Made by a program: the position numbers and the translations under genes. 64,000 nucleotides of DNA from Citromicrobium bathyomarinum (GTDB taxonomy: Bacteria; Pseudomonadota; Alphaproteobacteria; Sphingomonadales; Sphingomonadaceae). Under the pieces are notes generated by a model. That model made no database searches. It was not told where the DNA came from and was given only the letters and a program-made list of their open reading frames with translations. The DNA lies in assembly GCF_021021475.1 (NCBI RefSeq), contig NZ_JAINWL010000002.1, forward strand, positions 1-64,000, read 5' to 3'. Position 1 is the first letter of the stretch, and each line of letters begins with the position of its first letter. This document shows, piece after piece, positions 52,548 to 61,148 of this stretch.

Positions 52548-52862
52548 TCAGTCGCGCTTGTCTCCCGGCGGCGCATCCGCTGCTTCGGCAATGATCCGGT
52601 TGCGCAGCTGCGCCACCTTTTCCTGCAGCTGCGCGATGCATGCCTTGGTTTCCGAAGCCACACGGACCGAGCGTGAGTGGGGCGACCGGCATACATTCCT
52701 GATCCCATCGTCGAGGCGCCGGTCGAGGATCGTGCGGCCCGCTGTGCTGCGCAGATCGAGGTCATCATATCGGACGGCGACCCGATTCTCGCCGGGATCG
52801 GCGAGGGCCGGGCTGCCGCCGATCGTGAGCGCGACGGCGAGTGCGAGTGTGTGCGCGTTCAT
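52548..52862 (-). CDS. UrcA family protein
   Basis: A 104-residue exported protein. A clear signal peptide (MNAHTLALAV... SPALA-D) is followed by the UrcA pattern VRYDDLDL, then a Cys pair (NVCRSP and KACIAQ) and a Leu-rich helix. UrcA proteins are common in Caulobacterales and Sphingomonadales and have no known function. The ATG at 52862 is chosen because AGGGAG lies about seven bases upstream. It is divergent from a LysR regulator, 102 bases away, which may control it. Confidence 0.82.
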   Translation of the reverse strand: MNAHTLALAVALTIGGSPALADPGENRVAVRYDDLDLRSTAGRTILDRRLDDGIRNVCRSPHSRSVRVASETKACIAQLQEKVAQLRNRIIAEAADAPPGDKRD

Positions 52863-52942
52863 AATCATCTCCCTTGTCTCTGGCACGGTGGGGATGACGG
52901 CTTTGCGACCGGAAAACCAATCGAAACGCTGGGTATTGAAAC

Positions 52943-52953
52943 AAGCTGAGCTT
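52943..52953. promoter_or_regulatory. palindrome in the urcA-lysR gap, possible LysR site
   Basis: AAGCT-G-AGCTT is a perfect 11-base palindrome, 11 bases before the LysR start. It is close to a T-N11-A-type LysR box. It could serve autoregulation or control of the urcA gene. Only one copy is seen, so confidence is low. Confidence 0.35.
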
Positions 52954-52964
52954 ATGACTGGGGC

Positions 52965-53909
52965 ATGCGCCAGCTCCCCCCGCTCGCAGCCGTCAGGGCC
53001 TTCGAGGCCGCCGCCCGGCATCGCAACTATACCCGCGCCGGGGAGGAACTGGGGCTGACGCAGGCGGGCGTGAGCTACCAGATCAAGAGCCTCGAACAGC
53101 GCGTGGGTACGGTCCTGTTCGTGCGCGAAGGCCGCAGGATGCAGCTGACACCGGCGGGGGCGGCACTGGCCCAGCGGGTCTCGCAGGCCGTTGCCACGAT
53201 GGAGAGCGCCTTTGCCGAGCTCGCCAAGGACGAGGAGCAGGTTCTCTCGATCGCCTGCTTCCAGACCTTTGCGACCAAAATCCTCGCCCCGCGCCTCGGC
53301 TCTTTCCAGCTCGAACACCCGGAGATCGCGGTGCGGCTGGTGGTCGGTGACGCTTTCGTCGATCTGGAAGCTGGCGAATGCGATCTGGCGGTCAGGCTCT
53401 CGCGCGAAGAGCCTGCGGGCTTGCAGGTGCATCGCCTCTACCGACTGGGCATCGCGCCCTTCGCGAACCCGAAGTTCGTGGCGGCGCACGAGACCCTCCA
53501 AGCGGATGATCCCGACATCGCCGAAGACCAGCGCATCTCGCCCAATAATGTCTGGTGGCGCGAATGGGACGATGCCCACTGTGCTGAGCGTGCCGGCGAA
53601 AAGGCGGGCAGGCAGCCGCGCGGGCTGGAATTCGACTCGCAGCAGCTCGACGCTGCCGCCGCGATGAGTGGAAACGGCGTCGCGATCCTCGCGCCGACGC
53701 TCTTCCATACCGAACTGGCCGACGGCCGCCTCGTCCGGGTGGGCAACCGCATTGTGCGCCCGGGCGGCTATTTCCGCCTTATCTACCCCGAGGTGCGCCG
53801 CCATTCCCTCAAGGTCCGCGCCTTCCGCCACTGGCTGATGCGCGAGATCGAGCCGTGCCTTGCCGCCGATCCGGGATGTCTCGACGGTCTGGATCGCGAA
53901 TCGGGCTAG
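52965..53909 (+). CDS. LysR-family transcriptional regulator (GcvA-like)
   Basis: A 314-residue regulator. The N-terminal winged helix (about residues 1-65) starts [26 protein letters not shown], with [18 protein letters not shown] as the recognition part; this wording is typical of GcvA-like regulators. The effector-binding domain (about 90-300) follows. The target is unknown, although the divergent urcA gene is an obvious candidate. It ends at CTAG, which is also the stop of convergent purD. Confidence 0.88.
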   Translation: MRQLPPLAAVRAFEAAARHRNYTRAGEELGLTQAGVSYQIKSLEQRVGTVLFVREGRRMQLTPAGAALAQRVSQAVATMESAFAELAKDEEQVLSIACFQTFATKILAPRLGSFQLEHPEIAVRLVVGDAFVDLEAGECDLAVRLSREEPAGLQVHRLYRLGIAPFANPKFVAAHETLQADDPDIAEDQRISPNNVWWREWDDAHCAERAGEKAGRQPRGLEFDSQQLDAAAAMSGNGVAILAPTLFHTELADGRLVRVGNRIVRPGGYFRLIYPEVRRHSLKVRAFRHWLMREIEPCLAADPGCLDGLDRESG

Positions 53910-55183
53910 TCTTTTTCCCGCTCCACCTCGCGCCAGCCGATATCGCGGCGGCAGAAGCCTTGCGCGAAGTCGATTGCGTCGACTGCCTCGTAGGCCGCGG
54001 CCTGCGCCTGCGTCACATTGCGCCCCCGCGCGGTCACGTTGAGCACGCGGCCGCCGCTGGCGATCAGTGTGCCGTCGGGCTCGCGCGCAGTGCCCGCGTG
54101 GAAGACCTTGGCGCCGCCCGCTTCCGCGCTACCGAGGTTGATCGTGCCGCCCTTCTTCGGGGTGTCGGGATAGCCCTCGGCCGCCATCACCACGGTCAGC
54201 GCGGTGTCGTCCGAGAAGCGCACCGGCTCGGCATCGACCAGTTTGCCCGTCGCGCAGGCCATCAGCAGTGCGGCGAGGTCACCCTCGAAGCGCATCATCA
54301 GCACCTGGCACTCCGGGTCGCCGAAGCGGATGTTGTATTCGACCAGCTTGGGGCCTTCGTCGGTCAGCATCAGCCCGGCGTAGAGCACGCCGCAATAGGG
54401 CATCCCCTCTGCGCCCAGCGTGCGCACGGTGGGCACCACGATCTCGCGCATGGCGCGGTCGACCAGATTCTCGGACAGGACCGGGGCGGGGCTGTAGGCG
54501 CCCATGCCGCCCGTGTTGGGCCCGGTATCGCCCTCGCCCACCCGCTTGTGATCCTGTGCGGAACCGAAGGGGAGGATGGTCTCACCATCGGTAAGCGCGA
54601 AGAAGCTTGCCTCTTCGCCGCGCATGAACTCCTCGATCACGACTTCGGAGCCGGCCGAGCCGAACCGGCCGTCGAACATTTCGGAGAGCGCGTGCTGCGC
54701 CTCCTCGCGCGTCTCGGCGATCACCACGCCCTTGCCCGCCGCAAGCCCGTCCGCCTTGAGCACGAAGGGCGCGTTGAAGTGCTTGAGCGCGCCCCATGCA
54801 GCTTCGAGCGAGGTCGCCCGCTCGTACCGCGCGGTGGGGATGTTCGCGCGCGCGCACAGATCCTTGGTGAAGCCCTTGCTGCCTTCAAGCTGGGCGGCGG
54901 CCTTGCCGGGGCCGAACACCGCGATGCCGTCAGCGCGCAGATCGTCCGCCAGCCCCGCGACCAGCGGCGCTTCGGGGCCGACCACGGCGAGGTCGATGCC
55001 CTTCTCGTGGCAAAAGCCGATCACGGCCTTGTGATCGCCCGCGTCGAGCGCGACAATGTCCGCGTGATCGGCGATGCCCGGGTTGCCCGGCGCGGCGTAG
55101 AGCATGGTGCACGAGCGCGCGGCGGCCAGCTTCCACGCCAGCGCATGTTCGCGGCCCCCCGATCCGAGCAGAAGGATATTCAT
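53906..55183 (-). CDS. purD: phosphoribosylamine-glycine ligase
   Basis: A 425-residue ATP-grasp enzyme that joins glycine to phosphoribosylamine in purine synthesis. It starts [19 protein letters not shown] and carries the ATP-binding [11 protein letters not shown] and [10 protein letters not shown] segments and the metal site FGDPECQ. The ATG (55183-55181) overlaps the xseA ATG (55182-55184) by two bases in divergent orientation. The stop overlaps that of LysR. Each end is thus shared with a neighbour. Confidence 0.95.
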   Translation of the reverse strand: MNILLLGSGGREHALAWKLAAARSCTMLYAAPGNPGIADHADIVALDAGDHKAVIGFCHEKGIDLAVVGPEAPLVAGLADDLRADGIAVFGPGKAAAQLEGSKGFTKDLCARANIPTARYERATSLEAAWGALKHFNAPFVLKADGLAAGKGVVIAETREEAQHALSEMFDGRFGSAGSEVVIEEFMRGEEASFFALTDGETILPFGSAQDHKRVGEGDTGPNTGGMGAYSPAPVLSENLVDRAMREIVVPTVRTLGAEGMPYCGVLYAGLMLTDEGPKLVEYNIRFGDPECQVLMMRFEGDLAALLMACATGKLVDAEPVRFSDDTALTVVMAAEGYPDTPKKGGTINLGSAEAGGAKVFHAGTAREPDGTLIASGGRVLNVTARGRNVTQAQAAAYEAVDAIDFAQGFCRRDIGWREVEREKD

Positions 55184-56657
55184 GAGCGCTTCCTATTCCG
55201 ACGATGCTGACCCTGCGCTGCTAGCCGAGAGCCGCCCGGGCGACAATTCCGAGCCGCTGAGCGTTAGCGATCTCTCGCGCAGCCTCAAGCGCGTGGTGGA
55301 AGATCGCTTCGGCTTCGTGCGCATTCGCGGCGAGCTGTCGGGCGTGAAGCGCGCGGCCTCGGGCCACCTCTATTGCAGCCTGAAGGACGAAAAATCGGTC
55401 ATCGACGGGGTGATGTGGAAGTCCGCCGCCCCACGCCTCGCCTTCCGGCCCGAGGACGGGGTGGAGGTGATCGCCAGCGGCAAGGTCACCACCTATGCCG
55501 GGCGCTCCAAGTACCAGATCGTGATCGAACGGATGGAGCTGGCGGGCGAAGGCGCGCTGCTCGCGCTGCTGGAGAAGACCAAGGCGCGGCTGGAGGCGGA
55601 GGGGCTGTTTGCCGATGCGCGCAAGAAGCCGCTGCCCTTCCTGCCGCGCACCATCGGCGTGGTCACCTCGCCCACGGGTGCGGTGATTCGCGACATCCTC
55701 CACCGCCTGTCGGACCGTTTCCCGAGCCACGTGATCGTGTGGCCCGTGGTGGTACAGGGAGAGACCGCGAAGGGGCAGGTGAGCGCTGCCGTGCGCGGTT
55801 TCAACGCGCTTGAACGCGGCGGTGCGATTGCCCGGCCCGACCTGCTGATCGTCGCGCGCGGGGGCGGCTCGATCGAGGATCTGTGGGCCTTCAACGAGGA
55901 AGAGGTGGTCCGCGCGATCGCCGAATCGGAGATACCCGTGATCTCCGCGGTAGGACACGAGACCGACACCACGCTCGCCGATTTCGCCGCCGACCACCGT
56001 GCGCCCACCCCCACCGCCGCCGCCGAACGCGCGGTGCCGGTGCGCGCTGAACTGGCCGCAGGGATCGCCGATCTCGGTGCGCGGCAGATGCGCTGCGCGA
56101 CGCGGCCCGTGTCTCTGGGGCGCGAGCGGCTGGAGGCCTGTTCGCAGCGACTGCCCAGGCCGGACGCGCTGCTGCAGGCGGCGGCCCAGGCGCTCGACGA
56201 TGCGACCGAACGCCACCGCCGCGCGCTGGTCGACCGGGTTGCGATCGGGCGCGCCACGCTCGGCGAAGCGGCGGCGCGGCTGAGCCCGGCAACGCTCAAC
56301 TGGCGGCTCGGCCAGGCGCGCGAACGGCTGGAGCATGTCCGCCTGATGCCCGCCACGCTGACCACCCGCCACGCCCGCGCGACCGAGCGGCTGGCGGCAA
56401 ATGTCGCCATGCTCCGCTCGCTCGACCCCGATGCGCCGCTCAAGCGTGGCTATGCGATGGTGTTCGACGGGCAGGGCGCGCTGGTCCGCAGTGCCGGGGA
56501 TGCGCGCGCGGCAGGCACGCTCAGCCTCAAGTTCGCCGACGGGCGGGTTGCGGCAAGCACCGGCGATGCGCCGCCGCCGCCCGCAACGCCCGCCGCTGCG
56601 CCGAAGCCCAGGCGAAAGAGCCCCCCGCCGCCCTCGGGACAGGGCGACCTGTTCTGA
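55182..56657 (+). CDS. xseA: exodeoxyribonuclease VII large subunit
   Basis: A 491-residue nuclease subunit that degrades single-stranded DNA. An OB-fold DNA-binding N-terminus (about residues 27-125) is followed by the nuclease domain, with [14 protein letters not shown] and [14 protein letters not shown]. The coiled region (about 290-400) and a Pro/Ala-rich C-terminal tail ending GDLF follow. The xseB small subunit is not adjacent. AGAAGGA lies seven bases before its ATG, inside the purD coding sequence. Confidence 0.95.
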   Translation: MSASYSDDADPALLAESRPGDNSEPLSVSDLSRSLKRVVEDRFGFVRIRGELSGVKRAASGHLYCSLKDEKSVIDGVMWKSAAPRLAFRPEDGVEVIASGKVTTYAGRSKYQIVIERMELAGEGALLALLEKTKARLEAEGLFADARKKPLPFLPRTIGVVTSPTGAVIRDILHRLSDRFPSHVIVWPVVVQGETAKGQVSAAVRGFNALERGGAIARPDLLIVARGGGSIEDLWAFNEEEVVRAIAESEIPVISAVGHETDTTLADFAADHRAPTPTAAAERAVPVRAELAAGIADLGARQMRCATRPVSLGRERLEACSQRLPRPDALLQAAAQALDDATERHRRALVDRVAIGRATLGEAAARLSPATLNWRLGQARERLEHVRLMPATLTTRHARATERLAANVAMLRSLDPDAPLKRGYAMVFDGQGALVRSAGDARAAGTLSLKFADGRVAASTGDAPPPPATPAAAPKPRRKSPPPPSGQGDLF

Positions 56658-56697
56658 AGAGGGTGTTTCGGCGGCGCAGGATCGCTATATTGCGGCC

Positions 56698-56901
56698 ATG
56701 CTTACCACTTCCAGCGATCAGCCTGCCAAGCTTCACTATGGCCCCAACTCCTTTCGTGTGATCCGCAACGGGCGTTACGTCCCCTGTGCGATCACCGGCG
56801 AGCCGATTCCGCTCGACACTCTGCGTTACTGGAGCGCGGAGCATCAGGAGGCCTACGCGAGCTGCGAGATTGCGACCCGCCGCCTGACCGGCCAGGTGTG
56901 A
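56698..56901 (+). CDS. DUF2093 domain protein
   Basis: A 67-residue small protein of the DUF2093 family, with LHYGPNSFRVIRNGRYVPCAITGEPI and LRYWSAEHQEAY. The family is alphaproteobacterial and of unknown function; two cysteines (VPCAIT and ASCEI) may bind a metal. It lies 40 bases after xseA, and its stop overlaps the M23 gene (GTGA). Confidence 0.8.
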   Translation: MLTTSSDQPAKLHYGPNSFRVIRNGRYVPCAITGEPIPLDTLRYWSAEHQEAYASCEIATRRLTGQV

Positions 56902-57842
56902 GCTTGCAGCCCACGAAGCTCGCCGCCGCGACCGGCGCTTCGCTCGCGATCCTGCTCGGCAGCTGTTCGGCACCCCGCGACGCCGCAGACCTGCGCGAAG
57001 TCGTCCAGCCGGTCGCCGCGCCGCGCGCGAGCCCGACACCGTGGCCTGTCGCCACTCCGACACCCGCTCCCGCGCCTGCCCGCACCACCTTCTCGTTTCG
57101 CGGGGAGCTGGAACAGGGCGGCTGGATACGCGGGCAAGTGCCCAGCAATACGCGCAGCGCACGGCTGGGCGAGCAGTCGCTGCGGTTCGACGAGGATGGC
57201 AATTTCTTCGCCGCGTTCGACCGCGATCAGGGTCCGCAGATCGAGCTGGTCGCGACGCTGGAGGATGGGCGGACCATCTCCAGCCCGCTGACGATCCGCC
57301 CGCGCGACTGGAAGCTCGAATATATCAACGCGCCCTATCGTGCGGGGCGGAGCAGCGCGGAGTTCCAGCGATTGCGCGAGGGCGAACTGGCCCAGATCGT
57401 CGCCGCGCGTGCGAAGCAGACCGGGGCGGACGGCTGGCGGCAGGACTTCGTCTGGCCGGTCACCGGGCGCATTTCCGGCCGATTCGGTTCGCAGCGGGTC
57501 TATCAGGGCAAGCCCGGCCCCTATCACTCCGGCCTCGACATCGCGCCGGGCGCAGGCGTGCCTTACGTCGCGCCTGCCGACGGGGTGGTCACGCTGGTCG
57601 CGCAGGACCCCTTCACGCTGGAAGGGCGGCTGCTGATGATCGACCACGGGATGGGGCTGAACAGCGCCTTCCTGCATTCCGCGACCATCGTCGTGCGCGA
57701 GGGGCAGCGGGTGAAGCAGGGCCAGTATCTCGGCACGATCGGCGCGACCGGCCGCGCGACCGGCCCGCATCTGCACTGGAGCCTCAAATGGCAGGATTCG
57801 CGGCTCGACCCGCTGCTGTTCGTGGGGCCGATGCCCGACTGA
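56898..57842 (+). CDS. M23 family metallopeptidase lipoprotein
   Basis: A 314-residue exported protein. A GTG start overlaps the DUF2093 stop. A signal sequence with a lipobox-like LLGSC is followed by a Pro-rich spacer, a beta-domain and a C-terminal peptidase M23 (LytM) domain. Zinc ligands are in YHSGLDIAPGAG and PHLHWSL. It probably cuts peptidoglycan cross-links in the periplasm. Three gene ends overlap in this run (xseA nearby, DUF2093, this gene), so they may be one transcript. Confidence 0.88.
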   Translation: MSLQPTKLAAATGASLAILLGSCSAPRDAADLREVVQPVAAPRASPTPWPVATPTPAPAPARTTFSFRGELEQGGWIRGQVPSNTRSARLGEQSLRFDEDGNFFAAFDRDQGPQIELVATLEDGRTISSPLTIRPRDWKLEYINAPYRAGRSSAEFQRLREGELAQIVAARAKQTGADGWRQDFVWPVTGRISGRFGSQRVYQGKPGPYHSGLDIAPGAGVPYVAPADGVVTLVAQDPFTLEGRLLMIDHGMGLNSAFLHSATIVVREGQRVKQGQYLGTIGATGRATGPHLHWSLKWQDSRLDPLLFVGPMPD

Positions 57843-57878
57843 CGGCGCGAGGCGCGAATCGCCCTCGCCGCCCAAGCG

Positions 57879-57896
57879 CTGACACACCTGACACAC
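57879..57896. repeat. tandem CTGACACAC repeat in the M23-rpmB gap
   Basis: CTGACACAC occurs twice in direct succession (57879-57887 and 57888-57896). A third GACACAC is at 58020-58026, next to a GTGTCT-TGC-AGACAC inverted repeat at 58010-58024. The 250-base gap holds no gene. Confidence 0.7.
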
Positions 57897-58029
57897 AGTC
57901 CAGGGGCTGAAAAACCTCGCCCGCTGTTAGCGCGAATCCGGCGGGTGGACCGACGATGTGAAAGAGCCGCGCCAGGCTAGCGCGGGCGAGCGATGTAGGA
58001 CAGCAGCGCGTGTCTTGCAGACACACGTA

Positions 58030-58062
58030 GGGCGCGTTTCGCAGCAACCTGCGAACGCGCCC
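58030..58062. terminator. strong hairpin downstream of rpmB
   Basis: A 14-15-base stem (58030-58044 with 58049-58062, one bulge) closes a CAAC loop. It lies 30 bases after the rpmB stop, but no U tract follows on either strand. It may be a transcription end or stability element. A small AGCC-GAAA-GGCT hairpin (58082-58093) lies right at the stop. Confidence 0.5.
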
Positions 58063-58092
58063 GACCTGATTCGAATGTGAAAGCCGAAAGGC

Positions 58093-58383
58093 TCAGGCGG
58101 CGGGTGCAGCCGCCTTCTTGAGCTCGCGCTTGACCTTGAGCGCACGGGCCGAGAGCTTCTCGTCCTTGGTCTTCAGCAGCCAGTTGTCGAGACCGCCATT
58201 GTGCTCGACCGAACGCAGCCCCTGCGTCGAGACGCGGAACTTGAAGCTGCGGTCCAGCTTTTCGCTCATCAGAGTGACGTTCTGGAGGTTGGGCAGGAAG
58301 ACACGCTTGGTCTTGTTGTTCGCGTGGCTGACATTGTGGCCGACCTGGCGACCCTTGCCGGTCAGTTCGCAGATGCGCGACAT
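58093..58383 (-). CDS. rpmB: 50S ribosomal protein L28
   Basis: A 96-residue basic ribosomal protein of the bL28 family. It starts [27 protein letters not shown], with the conserved NLQNV and a lysine-rich end. The zinc-binding cysteine pair of some L28 proteins is reduced to one Cys here (ICELTG), which is the zinc-independent form. It is transcribed alone, and the promoter must lie in the 131 bases before tadA. Confidence 0.96.
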   Translation of the reverse strand: MSRICELTGKGRQVGHNVSHANNKTKRVFLPNLQNVTLMSEKLDRSFKFRVSTQGLRSVEHNGGLDNWLLKTKDEKLSARALKVKRELKKAAAPAA

Positions 58384-58514
58384 GGCTTATCTCTTCTCAA
58401 AAATGGTGATCGGTCTGTGCCGGAAAGTCGCCGCGCTTAGCGGCCAATTGCCGAATCGTCAACAAGGACTCGCGCTTGCGAGCCGCTCCCTGCGCTTCTA
58501 GCGCATTTTTCATC

Positions 58515-58973
58515 ATGACGCGATGGCCCTTGCCCGATCCGATGCAAGCCGCGCTGGCACAGGCGCAACTGGCCGCCGATGCAGGCGAAGTGCCGGTCGG
58601 CGCGGTGGTTATGCGCGATGGCGAAGTGATCGCCTCGGCGCACAACGCGCCGCGCACGCTCGCCGACCCGACCGCCCATGCCGAAGTGCTAGCGCTGCGC
58701 GCCGCAGCGAAGGCCTTGGGGCAGGAGCGACTCGAAGGCTGCGACCTGTGGGTGACTCTGGAGCCCTGCGCGATGTGCGCAGGCGCCATAGCCCACGCGC
58801 GAATCGGACGGCTGTATTACGGGGCTGCCGATCCCAAGGGCGGCGCGGTGGCGCACGGCGCGCGCGTGTTCGACCACCCGCAATGCCACCACCGGCCCGA
58901 AGTCTATTCGGGCATGGGGGAGGAGGAAGCGGCGAAGATGCTGCGGGGCTTTTTCAACGAGCGTCGGGGCTAA
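58515..58973 (+). CDS. tadA: tRNA-specific adenosine deaminase TadA
   Basis: A 152-residue zinc enzyme that converts the wobble adenosine of tRNA-Arg(ACG) to inosine. The catalytic HAE is at residues 55-57 and the PCAMC zinc pair at 84-88. The ATG at 58515 (MTRWPLPDP) is used; the frame upstream adds unrelated residues. The stop TAA overlaps the stop of the convergent RNase T2 gene (CTAA). Confidence 0.92.
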   Translation: MTRWPLPDPMQAALAQAQLAADAGEVPVGAVVMRDGEVIASAHNAPRTLADPTAHAEVLALRAAAKALGQERLEGCDLWVTLEPCAMCAGAIAHARIGRLYYGAADPKGGAVAHGARVFDHPQCHHRPEVYSGMGEEEAAKMLRGFFNERRG

Positions 58974-59674
58974 AGCCCCCGCCAGATCTTCGCCGGAGCA
59001 TCATCCGCTGCCCCGCGCGCCGAGCGTTTGCACGCCGTCGGAAGCCAGTCGCGCCCGTAGCAAAGCCGCAGTTCCTCCAGCCAGCCACGCTCGTTGAGGA
59101 TCACCGCGATCATCTCGGGCCGCCAGTTGGTGTTGGCCTGCATCCACGCCTCGCGAATGTCGCCTGCGGTCAGCCCCTCCTTGCGCGACAAGCGGTCGAG
59201 GTCGGGCCAGTCGAGGCTGCGGTGGAGGATGCGGGTGATGCGGAAATAGCGGTCGGGCCGGTCCGCCATGCAGCTGCCATGCTTGGCCCATTGCCGCATC
59301 GTGAGACTGGCAGAGGGTTGCACGCACATCTGCCGGGCGAGCTGCGCGCCTGTGGGGCGCACGTTCCGCGCCTCGCACCATTGCGGCCAGCTGCGGGCAC
59401 CTTGCGGCCACAGCCCATGCACGATCAGCCCGAAGCTGCCTTTGCTGCCCGAGCATTGCTGCGCATGGCGTGGCGATTCCTTGCGGTTGCGGCAGAACTC
59501 GGGGCTCCAGCTGAGCGAGAGGACGTAGCCGGTAACCGGCATCGCGCGGGTCGGCCCCTCGCGCGCGACACCCGGCACCGCGACGCTGCGCGGCGGTGTG
59601 CACTGATAGCTCTGCGCGCTGGCGGTGCCTGCCAGAGCGGCGCCCAGCGCCAGCGCCAGCGCGATTCGCCGCAT
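58970..59674 (-). CDS. secreted ribonuclease T2
   Basis: A 234-residue exported protein. A signal peptide (cut near AGTASA-Q) leads to a T2 core. The two catalytic blocks are LIVHGLWPQ and MRQWAKHGSC, the histidines that act as acid and base. It probably degrades RNA in the periplasm or medium. It follows the 144-residue membrane protein gene by three bases and is probably co-transcribed with nadC. Cysteines (six or more) indicate disulfides. Confidence 0.9.
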   Translation of the reverse strand: MRRIALALALGAALAGTASAQSYQCTPPRSVAVPGVAREGPTRAMPVTGYVLSLSWSPEFCRNRKESPRHAQQCSGSKGSFGLIVHGLWPQGARSWPQWCEARNVRPTGAQLARQMCVQPSASLTMRQWAKHGSCMADRPDRYFRITRILHRSLDWPDLDRLSRKEGLTAGDIREAWMQANTNWRPEMIAVILNERGWLEELRLCYGRDWLPTACKRSARGAADDAPAKIWRGL

Positions 59675-59677
59675 GGC

Positions 59678-60112
59678 TCAGGCGTCGGGGGGAGGCGGTG
59701 CGTCGTCCGTCGGCGTGCCGTTGAGCCAGCGGATCGCATCGCCGCGGAACAGCATGACCACGGCAGCCGCCTGCGCAAGCAGGCCGACCAGGCCGTAAAT
59801 GCGGGATAGCACCAGCGGCCCGCCGAAATAGTCGCCCACCCCGATCAGCGAGAACAGGAAGAAGGCGACGATCACCCACTTGGCGATCACCACCCGGCGC
59901 TGTGACACCAGATACCACATCAGCAGGCCGATCAGCGCGCCGACGGCATAGCCGATCCAGATCACGCTCGGCGGAACGGCAACGCCGGTCTGTGCTGCCT
60001 GCGCCGCGAGCTGCGCCTTGAGTGCCGGATAGCTCGTGATGAAGGCCAGCAGGCCGATGAACATCGCCCCGAGGTAGAAATAGTCGAACAGTTTGATGGA
60101 TTGCGGCTTCAC
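59678..60112 (-). CDS. four-helix hypothetical membrane protein
   Basis: A 144-residue protein with a GTG start at 60112 and AGGGGAG eight bases upstream. It has four transmembrane helices (near residues 10-30, 45-65, 75-95, 105-125) and an Asp/Pro-rich tail. The N-terminus is VKPQSIKLFDYFYLGAMF. No family name is known to me. It lies 68 bases after nadC and three bases before the RNase T2 gene on the same strand. Confidence 0.72.
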   Translation of the reverse strand: MKPQSIKLFDYFYLGAMFIGLLAFITSYPALKAQLAAQAAQTGVAVPPSVIWIGYAVGALIGLLMWYLVSQRRVVIAKWVIVAFFLFSLIGVGDYFGGPLVLSRIYGLVGLLAQAAAVVMLFRGDAIRWLNGTPTDDAPPPPDA

Positions 60113-60180
60113 CGATGTGCTCCCCTGGTGTCCCGAGGGATCGACGGTGCCGTATGGCGCGGGTCTCCGCAAGCCGCGGG

Positions 60181-61047
60181 TCACGCCAAGGTGGTGAAAT
60201 CCAGGCCGATATCGGCCGCGGGCGCGCTTTGGGTGAGTCGCCCGACCGATACGTAATCGACCCCGGTCGCCGCCTTGGCGCGGATCGTATCGAGGTTGAT
60301 CCCGCCAGAGGCCTCGGTCGGGACGCGCCCGGCAACCAGCGCGACCGCTTCGCGCAGGGTATCGGGTTCCATATTGTCGAGCAGCAGGCGGGTTGCGCCC
60401 GCATCCAGTGCGGGGCCGATCTGGTCGATCCGGTCGACCTCGCAGATGATGTCCGCAACGCCCGCATCGCGCGCGCGGCGCACCGCCTCGCCGACCGATC
60501 CGGCCACCGCGACGTGATTGTCCTTGATCATCGCGGCATCCCACAGGCCCATGCGGTGGTTCGCGCCGCCGCCCATCCGCACCGCGTATTTTTCGAGCAT
60601 GCGCAGCCCGGGCAGGGTTTTGCGCGTGTCGAGCAATGTGCAGTCCGGATTGTCCATCGCCTGCACGTAGCTGCGCACCAGCGTGGCAATGCCGGAGAGG
60701 TGCTGCACCGTATTGAGCGCGGCGCGCTCCGCGGTCAGCAGCGCGCGGGCATTGCCCTCGATCCGCATCAGGTCGGTGCCAGGCGCGACCTGCGCGCCGT
60801 CCTCGACCAGCTGCTCGATCGCGCAGTCGGGGTCGAGCGCGCGGAAGAACGCCGCTGCGATCGGCAGTCCCGCCACGCTGATCGGATCGCGGCTGTCCAT
60901 CACCCCGGTGAACTTTGCATCCGCCGGGATGACGGCTTCGGAGGTCACGTCGCGCCCGCCGCCGGGCAGGCCTTCGCCCAGATCCTCCGCCAGCGTTGCG
61001 CGCACGAAGGCATCGAGGTCGAAGCCGGGAAGAGTGAAATCGCTCAT
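60181..61047 (-). CDS. nadC: nicotinate-nucleotide pyrophosphorylase (quinolinate phosphoribosyltransferase)
   Basis: A 288-residue enzyme of NAD synthesis that converts quinolinate and PRPP to nicotinate mononucleotide. The active-site residues are in LLDTRKTLPGLR, RMGGGANHRMGLWDAAMIKDNH and LLDNMEP, then EASGGINLDTI. The start ATG 61047 (MSDFTLPG) is used. It is first of a nadC, membrane protein, RNase T2 run. A REP-like doublet lies upstream. nadA and nadB are not in the window. Confidence 0.95.
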   Translation of the reverse strand: MSDFTLPGFDLDAFVRATLAEDLGEGLPGGGRDVTSEAVIPADAKFTGVMDSRDPISVAGLPIAAAFFRALDPDCAIEQLVEDGAQVAPGTDLMRIEGNARALLTAERAALNTVQHLSGIATLVRSYVQAMDNPDCTLLDTRKTLPGLRMLEKYAVRMGGGANHRMGLWDAAMIKDNHVAVAGSVGEAVRRARDAGVADIICEVDRIDQIGPALDAGATRLLLDNMEPDTLREAVALVAGRVPTEASGGINLDTIRAKAATGVDYVSVGRLTQSAPAADIGLDFTTLA

Positions 61048-61058
61048 TGGCAAATCTT

Positions 61059-61138
61059 CGTCATTGCGAGCGGTCCGGGACCGCGCGGCAATCCATGGCA
61101 CCATGGATTGCTTCGTCGTTCCGCTCCTCGCAATGACG
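61059..61138. repeat. palindromic doublet repeat (type B)
   Basis: Outer 12-base arms (CGTCATTGCGAG at 61059-61070 and its complement at 61127-61138) surround an inner perfect 11-bp inverted repeat (61088-61098 with 61101-61111). The whole element could form a cruciform or a long hairpin. The GTCATTGCGAG end is of a common intergenic type found across bacteria. It lies between nadC and the LytTR regulator. Confidence 0.8.
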
Positions 61139-61148
61139 ACCTAAGCGG

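Noticed and set aside
58069-58090. A tRNA-like T-arm (GATTCGAAT) downstream of rpmB.
   Set aside because: No acceptor stem, anticodon arm or CCA context could be found; it is part of the rpmB 3' region.
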